From: Argyresthia goedartella
Lineage: Eukaryota; Arthropoda; Insecta; Lepidoptera; Argyresthiidae
Direction of reading: 5' to 3'
DNA: 64,000 nucleotides
Assembly: GCA_949825045.1 (NCBI GenBank)
Contig: OX463836.1
Location: 16,530,329 to 16,594,328, forward strand
Made by a program: the position numbers and the translations under genes. The notes below the pieces were generated by a model. That model was not told the DNA's origin. It ran no database searches and worked only from the letters and a program-made list of their open reading frames with translations. The stretch's first letter is position 1; each line of letters opens with the position of its first letter. Shown here piece by piece: positions 52,007-63,065 of this stretch.

Positions 52007-54152
52007 ATGTCATTTTCTGACATATGTATGAAGTTTGATTTTCTTATAAACAAATCGACACTTCAAGCTAAGCTTTTGATGAAAAAGATGTCTTCTGACA
52101 AATGCAAATGTTGTTCTACGGTTCTCCGTAAAAAAACAGGAAAAAAGAAATTCATTCGTAATTCTAAAGAAGCATTGTTTTTTTCCGGTGCTCTCAATAA
52201 AATAGTTATAGAAAATGATATTTTGTGCGAGCCATGTCGAGTGAAAGCATACAAAACTCACACGCTGATGTTAGCTGAATCTGATGCCATTATGGAACAA
52301 TCAAGCAGTACCAGCAGCTTAGCAGAAGCAAGTGGCAGTCGTTCAAACACAGATGATGAAGATGATTCTTGGCAGCCTCCTGCTACTGCTGATGAACGTT
52401 TTGAAATCAGAATGCAGCGAGTAGTTTTCTCACATCGATATTGTTTCATTTGCAACTCTGTTTCGGACCTCCAAAGAGTGCCTTTAGATACACAGTGCAG
52501 TGTTTATACGAGAAGTAATATATACATTCCGGAAGAAAACAGATGATGCCGAAGTCATTTGATAGGTAATTATTTGTTTGAAGAAGATTTATCACGACTG
52601 CGCGTAATTTCGTCATCAAGTAACGTTACTAATAACGAACTTAGCACATTTCTCAGAGCCCTCTCAGGTCAAAGAAATACATCTTTATTTGATAATATAG
52701 GATATTCTAGACTAAGTGAAAAGGAGCTATATATATTTACCGGGTTATCATGGGATCAGATTAACGACTTAACTGTTTTGTTATCGTCTATGAGAAATAC
52801 TACTAATCGAAGTATTCAACAAGCATTAGTGATATTTCTCTTTAAACTCAGAACTGGTAATTCTAATGCTTTGGTTGCTGGTTTATTTGGAGTAAAGAAC
52901 AAATAACAAACATCGAATATGTGGATGGATATATTACGCAGCTTCGAGAATGACATTTCATTTGGGTATACTTCAACTACTCGGGAAGAACTCATTGCTA
53001 ATACAACGACTACAGCCCGCAGATTGCTAGGTCTGCGTGATGACCAATTGGCGTTAATTTTTGATGGGACTTATGTTCGTCACGAAAAAAGCCAAAAATA
53101 TGAATATCAGAGAAAATCTTATTCAGGTCAAAAAAAAGTACCGCTTTGCAAACCTTTTACGATTTGCACAACAAACGGGTTTCTTGTCAACTTTGCGGGA
53201 CCCTATTATGGTACACAGAATGATGCATCTATTATGAAATTGGTGATGGAAGATAGTGATTTTCAACCTCTACTACGACATGGTGATGTTTTCATTGTTG
53301 ATCGTGGTTTCCGTGATGTGATTTCATATCTGAAAGAAAAGGGCTTTATTGTCCAAATGCCTGGTCTGCTAGGAAAAAGATCGCAACTTCCTACAATCGA
53401 AGCTAATGAGTCTAGGCGAGTTACCAAAATACGTTGGGTGGTAGAAGCCGTTCATGGGGCTATTTGTCAGAAACACAAATTATTACATCATAGTCTCGAT
53501 AACAAAATTCTACCCAAGGTAAAATCTCTTTGTAAAGTTGTTGGGTTTTTGCATAATAGATATGGAAAAAGGCTAAACGGTCATACAGTCATCGAAGATG
53601 AAGTAATTGATATTATGGAAAAAAGAATGAATATACCAAATACTTTAAGCGTCGAAGTAGAAACCATGAAATGGAATCGGCGTAAAACCGCATTGAGAAC
53701 ATTGTTGGCATCAGAAGTCCTAGATTTCCCGCGATTAACTGAGAACCAGTTAAAGTTATTATTTACTGGTACTTATCAGCTATCACAAGCAATCTCATAC
53801 TTAGCTGAATTGATCGATGATGACAATAAAGTGAGCATTCAATACATAAAGGAAACGCCAAATATAATAAAATGTAATGTTAGATCTCGTCATCGAAATT
53901 ACAAATCATACCGAGTATATGTAGAGTACACAGCAAACAGTACAGAAATTGAAGGGATGCGTTGATATTGCTGCGATTGTCCGAATGGGCTCAGGACTAT
54001 AGGGTGTTGTTCGCATGTAGCAAGTGTTATTTATTATTTAAGCCACGGAAGATTTCTTGCTAAAATATTGCGCCCTTCTCAAATATTGACAAAAATATTT
54101 TCTAATGATGAAACAGTAGTCGTTGTCAATGATATGAGTGATGAGGATGACT
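52007..54152 (+). pseudogene. ISL2EU transposase: one frame, three stop codons
   Basis: One reading frame from ATG 52007 to 54152. Zinc region DKCKCCSTVLRKKTGKK and LCEPCRVKAY; FLRALSGQRNTSLFDNIG; GLSWDQINDLTVLL; DDE core LALIFDGTYVRHEKSQKYEY (Asp), VFIVDRGFRDVISYLKEKGF (Asp), VTKIRWVVEAVHGAICQKH (Glu); after the third stop YCCDCPNG and GCCSHVASVIYYLS, a SWIM-like zinc end. Stops: TGA 52544-52546, TAA 52904-52906, TGA 53963-53965. No frameshift in 2.1 kb. Full-length by domain order, but not translatable without readthrough. Confidence 0.85.
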
Positions 54153-54406
54153 AATAATTCTTTCATGTTTTTATTTTAAGTAAAATAGTAGTACATATAA
54201 GAAACTATGTTATAACAAAAGTTATGAATACAATATTTTATCTAACCTCATTGTTATTATGTAATTTTGAAAAGCGAACTTTATTGTATGAGATGAGATA
54301 AACCTTTTTATAAACTTTAAGCTGTCATAAGTGTCACACTCACAGTTTTGTTTTTCTATTGTTGATTGTTTACCAATTAAAAATAATATTATTATCAATA
54401 AATCAA

Positions 54407-54841
54407 TAATGTCTTCCTATAAGCTGATAAAACAGCCTTTAACATTGTATAATTATGCATTTAATAAAATAAGTAATTCATTGAGCGAACATATAATACA
54501 TTTTATAGAAAGGGACTACGATTCTACAATAGTAGCAAAAGTAAGTGGTGTGTAATTGAGTTTGCAGTTTTAGCTGACTGACACCCGTCGATTTCATTGT
54601 AACTGATGATCTGAAGAATATTAAATAAGTTAAGATGACGATTTTATTCTACCTGCATATACTTATGAAACTACTGATTGAATACAATCACTAATAAAGT
54701 GATGATATAATTATTGTAAATATGCTTTAACCTAAGTGTATAATTATTTCAGATGAAGATAATAAAAACTAAATTTTTCGAGCTTCCCATACCAACACAA
54801 ATATCCCAGCAATTATTTCTAAGCTCAATACCAAACATTTA
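54407..54841 (+). CDS. small two-exon frame in ISL2EU element, unrecognised
   Basis: Exon 1 54407-54540 (MSSYKLIKQPLTLYNYAFNK ... STIVAK, then GTAAGT). Exon 2 from 54753 after ATTTCAG (MKIIKTKFFELPIPTQISQQ), stop near 54841. Phases agree. About 75 residues. ISL2EU elements often carry a second protein with a YqaJ nuclease; no such motif is seen here, so this may be its truncated start. Confidence 0.35.
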
Positions 54842-54887
54842 AATTAACCTTGCAGATGAAAACATTAGCTTAAAAACGGGGCTGTGA

Positions 54888-55008
54888 TAATTGTAGGACT
54901 GAGTATTGGCCGACTTGGGAGGATGAGCAATGGAGTTGGGATAATCTTCGTAATTTGTATTGCCCCGATTGTTCGAATGAGTGTTATAATGACGAGTCAT
55001 ACTTATAG
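54888..55008 (+). other. cysteine-cluster mini reading frame
   Basis: Open frame without ATG: CDNCRTEYW ... LYCPDCSNECYND, i.e. CxxC...CxxCxxxC, zinc-finger-like. Probably a decayed exon of the second ISL2EU protein. Confidence 0.35.
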
Positions 55009-55226
55009 GCATATATTTATGAATTTGGTTTGAGGTGCAATACACACAAACAGAATAAAAAGATTTTGGTTACGTATGATAAAAGATATTAATTGTTTGT
55101 TTATTTTTAGCTAGAATTTCATGGGTGTCATAAAAATGTCATAAAAATATTTTTTTTACTGTACTTTTTCAAGCAACCAGTAAACACACTACAATATACT
55201 TTTACTCAATCTACGTAGAAAATATA

Positions 55227-55508
55227 TATAATGTAATAAATATTTATGGTACATACAATATGAACAATGACAGATTTTTTGCGTAGATGCACCCAACCCA
55301 ATGAAACAATTTTTGGTGTGTTGAAAGATATTTGTTTGTTTGTTTTGAATTATAATTTTCATGGGTGTATAATGTAATAAATATTTATGGTACATACAAT
55401 ATGAACAATGACAGATTTTTTGCGCAGATGCACCCAACCCAATGAAACAATTTTTGGTGTGTTGAAAGATATTTGTTTGTTTGTTTTGAATTATAATTTT
55501 CATGGGTG
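55227..55508. repeat. 141-bp tandem duplication in the right ISL2EU arm
   Basis: Copies start with TATAATGTAATAAATATTTA at 55227 and 55368; only a single-base difference (GCGTAG/GCGCAG) was noted. The left arm has one copy. Confidence 0.85.
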
Positions 55509-55852
55509 TGCCTTTCAAGGAACCTGTCAAAAATAAATGTCAAAAAATAAATGTGTTTTTTTTCTGGAATTTTTCAACCAACTCTTTTGTAAATAATACA
55601 TTAGAGTATAATTTAACTCAATGTACATAGATACTAGTTGGTTTCAATATTCTGGCTACAATAGCTTAGGAGAAATTAGACTTTGAAATAACCTCTGTAG
55701 ATTTGACGTTTTTGTCAAAGTCTCGGAAAGTATTCATAGTAGCCGGCTGTAAATTAGAGCGCAGCCTAGTTAAATGGTAACGAACAAAAGTGTAAAAAAA
55801 AAAAACAGAAAATATCACAGTGGCCACTGCTCCTTCCTTAGCCTGCCAGACC

Positions 55853-58800
55853 CTTTGCGACGTTTACTACAGAAACTTTGAAAAAATGTAAGACAGTGTT
55901 TGAATATCGCCAAAACAAACCGAGCGTCAGTACGTGCTTTTGCACGTACGACGTATGACAATCTGAAACTTCCCGATGATGCATCGGGAGATGCAGCATA
56001 CCATGCGCAATGCTACAAGTGGTTTACAGCGATCAAAATCCCGGCAGATTTTTCTAAAAACACTAAACAGCTTTGCGCTGTAGAGTCAAACATTGATCCG
56101 GAAATTCCTGCCTCGGTGGATTGCGCAGCTGATATTCCTACAACTTCAACCGACTCTGCCGACACATCTGTTGACGAGTAAGAACTTTTGTTGTTAACAT
56201 TTTGTCGCAATAATTGTACCATTTTTTTTATATGAACTCTATAGTTTTGATTTAAAATTATACCTGGGTTCTCCTGATACGATCAATAGACATATACAGC
56301 CTTTTTACGAAGCAGCTGCTACCTGCCCCAGTCCTTATTCTCACACGGTCATCCCTTCAACCCATACACTAACCGTTCAAAATATATATTTCGTGTTGAA
56401 TTTTTTTCTTAACGTTTCAAAGCTGATAATTTTTTTTATTGAATTTATCGGAGATAGCAAAAATATAAAATAACTATTTTGGAAAACCACTTCTTTTTTT
56501 TTTCTTATTGTAATATATTATTATTTAATTATTAATTAATTAACAACAATAATAAAAATAATAAATAAATTTATTAATTTATTGAAGAAATTGTCTATAT
56601 TCGTTCGGAAATATATTTTTTTTCAAACTGATGTAAAAAATCGGCCAATTAAATTGATTGTTGTATGGGAAAACATTATTTTCAGGCTTGAGGTGGCCAA
56701 CCCATGGGAGGAAGGTTGTCGTGACGAAGTTCAACAAAACGAACCGAACAATGAGGATCTGCGACTGGCACAATGTTTTATATGCGAAAGACCACGGAAA
56801 CGTTTTCATGGACGCGAGGTTCCGCTGGCCGTAAGCAAATCTGGCACTGTCGAACAAATAAAAAGCGCGGCCACGGAATTTTTTGACCTAAAAATGTTGG
56901 AAAAAATCAGTTCCTTTGCTAACGAATCCGATATTCGTTATCATAAGTGCTGTAAAGATCAGTACTTGCGCGACATTTCAAGGAACGAGGACCGAGCATT
57001 TTTCATTAAAAGGAAGGCATCAAACACTGCCTACACGATTTTGTGCCAAACGTTGGAGCAACGCATAATAAAAGAAAAATAATGCTTGTTTTTTAACACT
57101 GTGAAGAAAGAGTATGACGAGTTACTAATAGAAGAAACGAAATCGCTATATAACATTCTATCAAGACCACAGCACTCTCCGATCGTCACTTGGAAAACAA
57201 ACTGATGGAAACTTTCCATCGCAGGATTAAGATTATTTACGCCGAAAAGAAAAAAAATCTTGCTCCGTTTGACGTCGACATTGTAACCTACCAGGATTTA
57301 TTCAAAAGTATGTCGATGAAAGAAAATATTCGGTCCATTGCAAAAGACATAAGAGAGGAAATTGTGAACTACACCACGACAAAATTACCCTTTACGAAGA
57401 TTTACTGAAAGGAGAATGCAATTCCGTACCAGAGCTCACGATTTTTTCTCTCGGACAAGATCTGATGTACGCTACGTACAGTCGCAGAGTTTTAACATCG
57501 AAACACGTTTCATGGGGTTGGCAGTGAAGAGCATGTGCAACAGCAAAAAAAATTGTCGAGTTACTATCCAAGTTTGGGCATTGCTGCTCTTATACGACAC
57601 TCGAAATATTGGAGACTGAATTGACATATTCAACGATAAATTCGACATACGCATGTCCGGAGGATATTGCACGCCGCCCTGATTTGAATACTGGAGTCGC
57701 GTTTGATAACTTTGATCGCTTTGTTGACACACTCGATGGTAAAGACACACTGCACGACACGGTGGGGATCATTTTTCAAGATATCATTCCTAATGAAGAG
57801 GCAATCATATCACCAGCTGTTTTCCGTGAAGACAATTCCGCTGAGTTCTGTACGCAGGAGGAAAAGACGCAGGACGTTCGAAGAGGTCATATTTGAGTTA
57901 CGACCATTTACAAAAAAAATGAAGATTTCTTGATGTTTCACAACTTAATTACCACCTGATAATTTGACGAAATCTATCCAACTGGATACTGCGTGGATGC
58001 TGTTACACAAGCTCAACGTTGACGATGTTCCCATGTGGGTCGGCTATCAAAGCATGATTACGATTGACATTTCACCAGTCCAGAAAGTCTCGTATCTCCC
58101 ACTGACTGATTTCCAGAGTTTTCAATCTCCAACTAATCATTCGACAGTATTGAAAACTCTGGAAATCAGTCAAGAAATTGCATCTGAATGCGAAGTGGAT
58201 CTGTCGGTGGGTTCATTTCCGGGAAAAATTACAATAGGTGTAAACGATTACATCCAATTATGGCTTTGGCGTTGGAGCAATTACATTTCGAGTCATTCCT
58301 TGATCGCAAACATTCGACGATTTCAAAATCGGTGATAGATTATCTCGCTGAGTTCATGCAACACAAAGGTGTCTCTCCGCAACTCGACCACGCCGAAACT
58401 CAACAGTTGATCCAATGGTACGAAGAATATACAGCAGAATCTCTTCAAGGTAAACACGGAAAAACGTGCCAATTTTACGCGATGTACAGCGATTTTGTCA
58501 ATCTCTATCACTTCTTCGTTCGCAGTGTTTGAACAGGAGATTTGAATTTGATCATTTACGCTCTTGGAAGAATCGTAATTTTATTCTTTCATTATAATCA
58601 ACAAAACTATAGTCGATGGCTGAGATACTACATAAATCAACTGCTGCACGTCGATCCAAACACATCCAGGCCTCCGATCTGAATTGGCTCGGGGATCTTT
58701 TGGGATTCGAAGGACTCCGAAAGCTTTCTCTCGAATTCCGGTTGACCTAACGCTGGAACAAACCATCAATGGAGACGCAGCACGCCGAGTTACAGGAAAA

Positions 58801-60190
58801 ACAAATCTGACAAATTCAATTGGTGCTAGACAGCGCTGGGCGAAAAATCTCGGAGCTCGAACGCGAATAATATCGCACGTACTAACTCAAGCAGGACTGA
58901 ACAAGAACCAAGATATCTCCGCTGAGCAAAATCCACAGCGTATGGAGAAAGATAAGAAGCAACTTCAAGATTTTGTGGAAGGTATTCGTCAGACAATAAA
59001 TCCATTTTCTTTCTCAATCGATGCTGATAAATTGTTTAACATCTCGACTGGACAAGCTGCAACTCCTGAAGTAGCGAATAGCTTGTTGAACGCAGTATCA
59101 AAGGGAACGGAGTTACGAGACAAATTTATTGCTGAATGCAATGACAACTCTGAGAGATTTCACGCAAGAATACCAAAAAATGCAGTACTGACTTTCGCGA
59201 GCATGAAGAAGAAGAAAATTCAGATCGGCCGAAAAGTACCTGAAGTTCGTCTCCAGCGTGACTTATTTGGCCGATTGTTGTCTTTATCTTTGGACGTGCA
59301 AATTGATCTTGAAAAGATGCTCCGTTTTCCAATAACGCCAATTCCACTGTCTTTGTGTCACATAGATAGTTCTGTAAACAAAACAGTTAAATCGGTGCTG
59401 GTGAAAGTGTTGGAACACCAAAGTGAAGACATAGAACAACCGCCCTCTAACGTGGACATGGTAATCATCGATGGCTTCTTCTTGTTACCATGACAGACAT
59501 GCCTAGAACGTTTGGAGATGTATCAAAAAAACTCTTGGCAGTTTAAGTACAAAAACAAAGGAAATGAAATTGCCATAGTTTTTGATTGGTACTTTACACC
59601 TTCCACTAAAGACTATGAGCATACTCTCCGCAACAGTATGAATGACGATAAGGACTATCACATCAGCGGTCCTCAGCAAATCCGCTTAGTAGACTTTGCG
59701 AAGGACTTGAAAAATATCAAGTTCAAAGAAGCTCTAGTCAAGTTTTTCATTGATCATTGGAATAGTCAAGAGATGGCCGTTATTATTCGCAACAAAACAA
59801 TCTATTTGAACCACGACTTGTGCTACGTCTTCAAAGTCGTCGATCGAATAGTGCAGAGAACAATCGATGATAAGCTCTCATGCTCAAGTCACGAAGAAGC
59901 CGACACGAAGACAGTTTTCCTTGCCTGTCAATTGCCACAAGGTTCTACAACAATCATTCGAGCATCAGACACAGATATTCTGGTCATTATGTTGGCCAAT
60001 GTGGAGCATTTGAACGAATCGGTTAGAGTGTGGATGGATCTCGGAGACGGTAATGCACGTCGCAATATAGATGTTTCGGCACTGTCAGTTTAGTTAGGCT
60101 CAATGCTTTCACGCGCACTGCTTGCTTTCCACGCTTTAACAGGATGCGATATTAAGCCAGCATTACAGTTTGGCACACAGACGTCTTGAA
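55853..60190 (+). pseudogene. Academ-type transposase with XPG/FEN1-like nuclease end, decayed
   Basis: Pieces in order: FTTETLKKCKTVFEYRQ; TYDNLKLPDD ... YHAQCYKWFTAIK; exon from 56684 after ATTTTCAG: CFICERPRKRFHGREVPL ... SDIRYHKCCKDQYL; VSWGW and FGHCCSY; VAFDNFDRFVDTLDGKDTLH (likely catalytic region); LDTAWMLLHKLNVDDVP; QTINGDAARRVTG; VDMVIIDGFFLLP; IVFDWYFTPSTKDYEH; SSHEEADTKTVFLAC; RASDTDILVIMLAN and FHALTGCDIKPAL. The last blocks follow the XPG/FEN1 acidic-residue pattern. At least seven stops or frameshifts (for example TAA 57080, TGA near 57415, TAG 60091). A perfect GTACGTGC/GCACGTAC hairpin at 55931-55950 sits at one frame change. Confidence 0.65.
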
Positions 60191-60200
60191 GTTTGTTTAA

Positions 60201-61526
60201 TTGTTTATTCTTAAACCCGGAACTCAACAACTGCCAATGGGAGCTATTGTTCACCTCTTGATTTTAGCATGGGGCTTGGCTGGGACTCTGGCCTGTCCCA
60301 TTGTGACCTTTTCAAAAGGAGTAATGAGTAGTGTTGGGTCCACTAGATCCTGCTCTTTTAGGTTGAATGGTGAGGAGAACACCATTGGAACCAAGGACAT
60401 GGTTAAGCGGAGGTTCTATGGGTATGCTTTGATGAACTGCCCAGACTGCACACTTGGGATGGTGAGTGTCTTCAATGGCTGCGATGACTGCATTTGGTGC
60501 GTGCACAATGAGGGAGTTAGCCATTGTAAGTCTTGGGCTCTGCTAATACTCATTTCAGCTGCACTCACCCTGGTATCATGCATGATGGTCGTTATTATTC
60601 TAATGAAGTATGATTCTTGCAAGAGATTGGATAACTGGGCACAATCCAAGGCGGTTGAACTGAGGGATGCGAGGGTCAAGAGAGCAAGGAGGACAGCTAT
60701 GAGGCTAAAAAGATTCATAGATGAAGAATCTGTGTCAGCAAACCCCTCTGTTCTGTCCGCATCCATGTCTGAAGAAGACAGGATTGACAGTGATTCTGAT
60801 TCCCCAGTCCTTGCTGCCACCCCTCATATGGGGAACCCCCCTAAGCCAGCACACAGGCAGAAAGGATCTTTCAGCAAAGTTTCTGCAGCAGTGGGACTTG
60901 CTGCCTTAATGAGTGCTGGCTTGACTAAGGCTTGTGATGTCACATCCTACGTTTCTTCAAACAATCAGATCTACTCTGACGAGAGTTATTCCACTAAATA
61001 CACTGGCCTATACCACATGAGTGCTAGCCAGACTTTGTGCTTAAGGTATGATAATGGAGAAACTGACAAGGTGATCATACAGAAAACGCAGACTGTTGAT
61101 GTGTACTCCCCAATGTATAGGACATCCAATTACAGCTTAGAAGTCTTGAACGCACCTTGGAGATGCTATTCAGCGGGGGAATGTGGTTATGATATGTGTC
61201 TGGAGGGCTCTGTGTATAAGGATTGGGAAGGGGAACTTGCAGAACCAGGGTCAATCACTGGGTACGGTTGCAAACAAGGCAATGACTATTGTAAGTTTTG
61301 CTCATACTATGGTCAGTGCAAGTGGTGTAAGTACACCCTCAAACCTCTTGGGTCACTGTTCACCGTTCACAAAAAGGTGAAGAGCGACTGGATGATAAAG
61401 GCAACTTATGTTAGCCATGGGGGCCTTATAACTAGCATGGTTTTTAGTTCAGGAATGATTTATACTGACCTGCCATCCGGAACCAGGGTTTTCTTGCTTG
61501 CCCCTTCAAGAGTTTCGAGAAAGTAG
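60201..61526 (+). pseudogene. bunyavirus (phenuivirus-like) glycoprotein sequence, Gn tail and Gc amino part
   Basis: Endogenous viral element with 441 open codons. First ATG is 60237, where residues MGAIVHLLILAWG start a hydrophobic signal-like stretch. Next a Cys-rich piece (MNCPDCTLGMV, CDDCIWCVHN), a membrane segment (about 111-136), a charged cytoplasmic tail, a second hydrophobic stretch (about 225-244) ending KACDVTS, then a Cys-rich ectodomain (WRCYSAGECGYDMC, CKFCSYYGQCKWCKYT). This is the Gn-Gc junction layout of phenuivirus M polyproteins. Truncated at both ends: upstream Gn is missing, and the last codons and stop come from an attached pogo fragment at 61524. The fusion-loop-distal part and the membrane anchor of Gc are absent. 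Base composition is richer in GC than the flanks. No polymerase or nucleoprotein sequence is nearby. Confidence 0.7.
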
Positions 61527-61642
61527 CTCGGAAGAGGACAAAGGGCGTTGGAGAGGAGGCAAATAATAATAAGAAAGCTTGTGTAAAAGACAAAACCAAA
61601 AAAAATGCACTACTGTGCCAGAAAAACAATTTTGAATAGTGT
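61524..61642 (+). repeat. second copy of the pogo 3' coding tail
   Basis: TAGCTCGGAAGAGGACAAAG through GAAAAACAATTTTGAATAG matches 62932-63058, lacking about 14 bp (GGGACCAAAAATA region). It joins directly to the glycoprotein frame and provides its stop. Confidence 0.85.
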
Positions 61643-62386
61643 ACCTATTTTTGTTTATAAGGCTTCATCGTCTGACATTATTTTTTATATTTGTTTAATT
61701 ACCCAGTCTGGTAGGCGAATACCTTGTTAGGTAACACAGTTCTACTTTTTGTAAGCTTAATAGGAGAGTCCTAAGACTATGCCCATACCGCCCAAGTGAT
61801 TCCTACTCGCGTAACGAAAACACACTCCTCCCGCACCCCTCAACTAACGGTAGAACCTACACGGTTGTTTTAAATAATCTCCTGGTTTTAAAATATGTAT
61901 TTATTAATTTACAGTGCAATCAGCACTGGAGGCTGAATATATACTGAGCAACCACCATGCATTTTGTGATGAAGTGATCAATGCCTGCTTGCAATTGGCC
62001 GAACTTGATTTTTATGTGGTGAGTCTATCTTAACCTTTTCACAGAACGGCGAATCACCAATGCCATGTAAACAACACAGATGCAAATAATCTGTCTTTTC
62101 CACCGTTGCAATGTATCATGAAAGGTAACACACAGATTTTGAGATGTTTTTACTCATACCTTTCATGTTAGATTACAGTGAAGTAGGAGGTAGATTCTTT
62201 CATCGCTGGGTGCGGCTGGCACAGGAAGACTGGCGCTGTGGTGGTGAGGCTTGTCTGTAGCAGTAGGACGATGTTGGCTTAACATGAGGATGATTGAAAC
62301 CACTTCCATATCGCCTCCGTCGCTCTGAAGTAAAAGAGTGTCATGCCGTTGAATTACGCCATTTAGCTACCTCGCCTCCCTAACTA
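61643..62386 (+). other. 3' part of the Academ-type element; one exon-like piece
   Basis: 61915-62018 is bounded by TTTACAG and GTGAGT and reads SALEAEYILSNHHAFCDE and VINACLQLAELDFYV. It looks like an exon, but I recognise no family. The remainder is noncoding up to the CTCCCTAACTA end. Confidence 0.35.
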
Positions 62387-63005
62387 CAATTTAGATGTGA
62401 TAAACATGTCACGAGACAATGGAGCTTCCGTAGTTTGCCTTTCGCCGCATTTAACCAATAAGATGCAACCATTAGATGTGAGTTTCATGTTCCCATTAAA
62501 AACCTATTACGCTCAAAAAATTGTAAATTGGCTAGACAACCATCCTGGTCGTGCTGCCACACACTTCCAAGTTGGTAGTGTTTTGGGCAAGGCTTATTTG
62601 AGAGCAGCATTGCCTTCCACAGCTATCAATGGCTTTCGAAAGACTGGATTACTGCCATATGATGATAACATCTTTACTGATGCTGATTTTAATGATAATC
62701 AGGACACCCCACCACCAGAACAGCCTTCTCCAGCAGCAATGGCATCCAATGTAGCTTCAGTGCAACAGCCAGAGCAAAATTAATTCATATTGCCTGCTGT
62801 GATACATCCTGTTACACAGGTAATCCCAAGTGTATCGCCTAGAGCATGGTCGGCAGTTTTAGTCACTGGTTCTCCACATAAAAATAAAATCATAGAAGCT
62901 GAGGAAAAAAATAAAGAAAAAAACGAGAAAATAGCTCGGAAGAGGACAAAGGGCGTTGGAGAGGAGGCAAATAATAATAAGAAAGCTTGTAGGGACCAAA
63001 AATAA
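62387..63005 (+). pseudogene. pogo/Tigger transposase, piece 3
   Basis: DVINMSRDNGASVVCLSPHL, TNKMQPLDVSFMFPLKTYYA (third catalytic region), GKAYLRAALPSTAINGFRKT and GLLPYDDNIF. A TAA at 62781 ends one frame. A shifted frame continues with TQVIPSVSPRAW and a lysine-rich tail (KRTKGVGEEANNNKK) to 63005. Confidence 0.85.
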
Positions 63006-63065
63006 AAGACAAAACCAAAAAAAATGCACTTCTGTGCCAGAAAAACAATTTTGAATAGGTACACA

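Larger units (their letters stand above)
51155..55852. mobile_element. ISL2EU element with long inverted repeats
   Basis: GGGTCTGGCAGGCTAAGGAA at the left faces TTCCTTAGCCTGCCAGACCC at the right. The inverted arms continue for several hundred bp (51155-51380 plus about 51664-51900, against 55300-55852). The left arm is interrupted by 285 extra bases (51379-51663). Encodes a DDE_Tnp_4/ISL2EU transposase and small extra frames. It sits in the Academ-type coding sequence. Confidence 0.75.
50467..62386 (+). mobile_element. Academ-type DNA transposon, 11.9 kb with insertions
   Basis: Ends TAGTTAGGGAG and CTCCCTAACTA are inverted; CAA flanks both (50464-50466 and 62387-62389). Skipping the element restores pogo codons for RNLDVIN. 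The coding content (zinc-binding YHxQCY segments and a carboxyl XPG/FEN1-like nuclease) plus 3-bp target duplication agree with the Academ superfamily, as I recall it. It contains an ISL2EU element and a bunyavirus-like glycoprotein sequence. Confidence 0.6.
46859..63065 (+). mobile_element. pogo/Tigger-type transposon carrying nested insertions
   Basis: Its transposase is split in three co-linear pieces: 46864-47105, 50111-50466 and 62387-63005. They are separated by a hAT (47106-50110) and an Academ-type element (50467-62386). Each junction is marked by a target duplication that restores the reading frame when the insertion is skipped. Outer terminal repeats were not identified. Confidence 0.8.

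Noticed and set aside
52007..54152. Stop-codon reassignment in this genome
   Set aside because: Neighbouring intact genes (piggyBac, hAT, Polinton) use all three stops normally; the ISL2EU stops are more simply nonsense mutations.
60201..61526. Retroviral envelope of a BEL or gypsy element
   Set aside because: No LTR, gag or pol is attached, and the layout (Gn tail, internal signal, Cys-rich Gc start) is that of a bunyaviral polyprotein.
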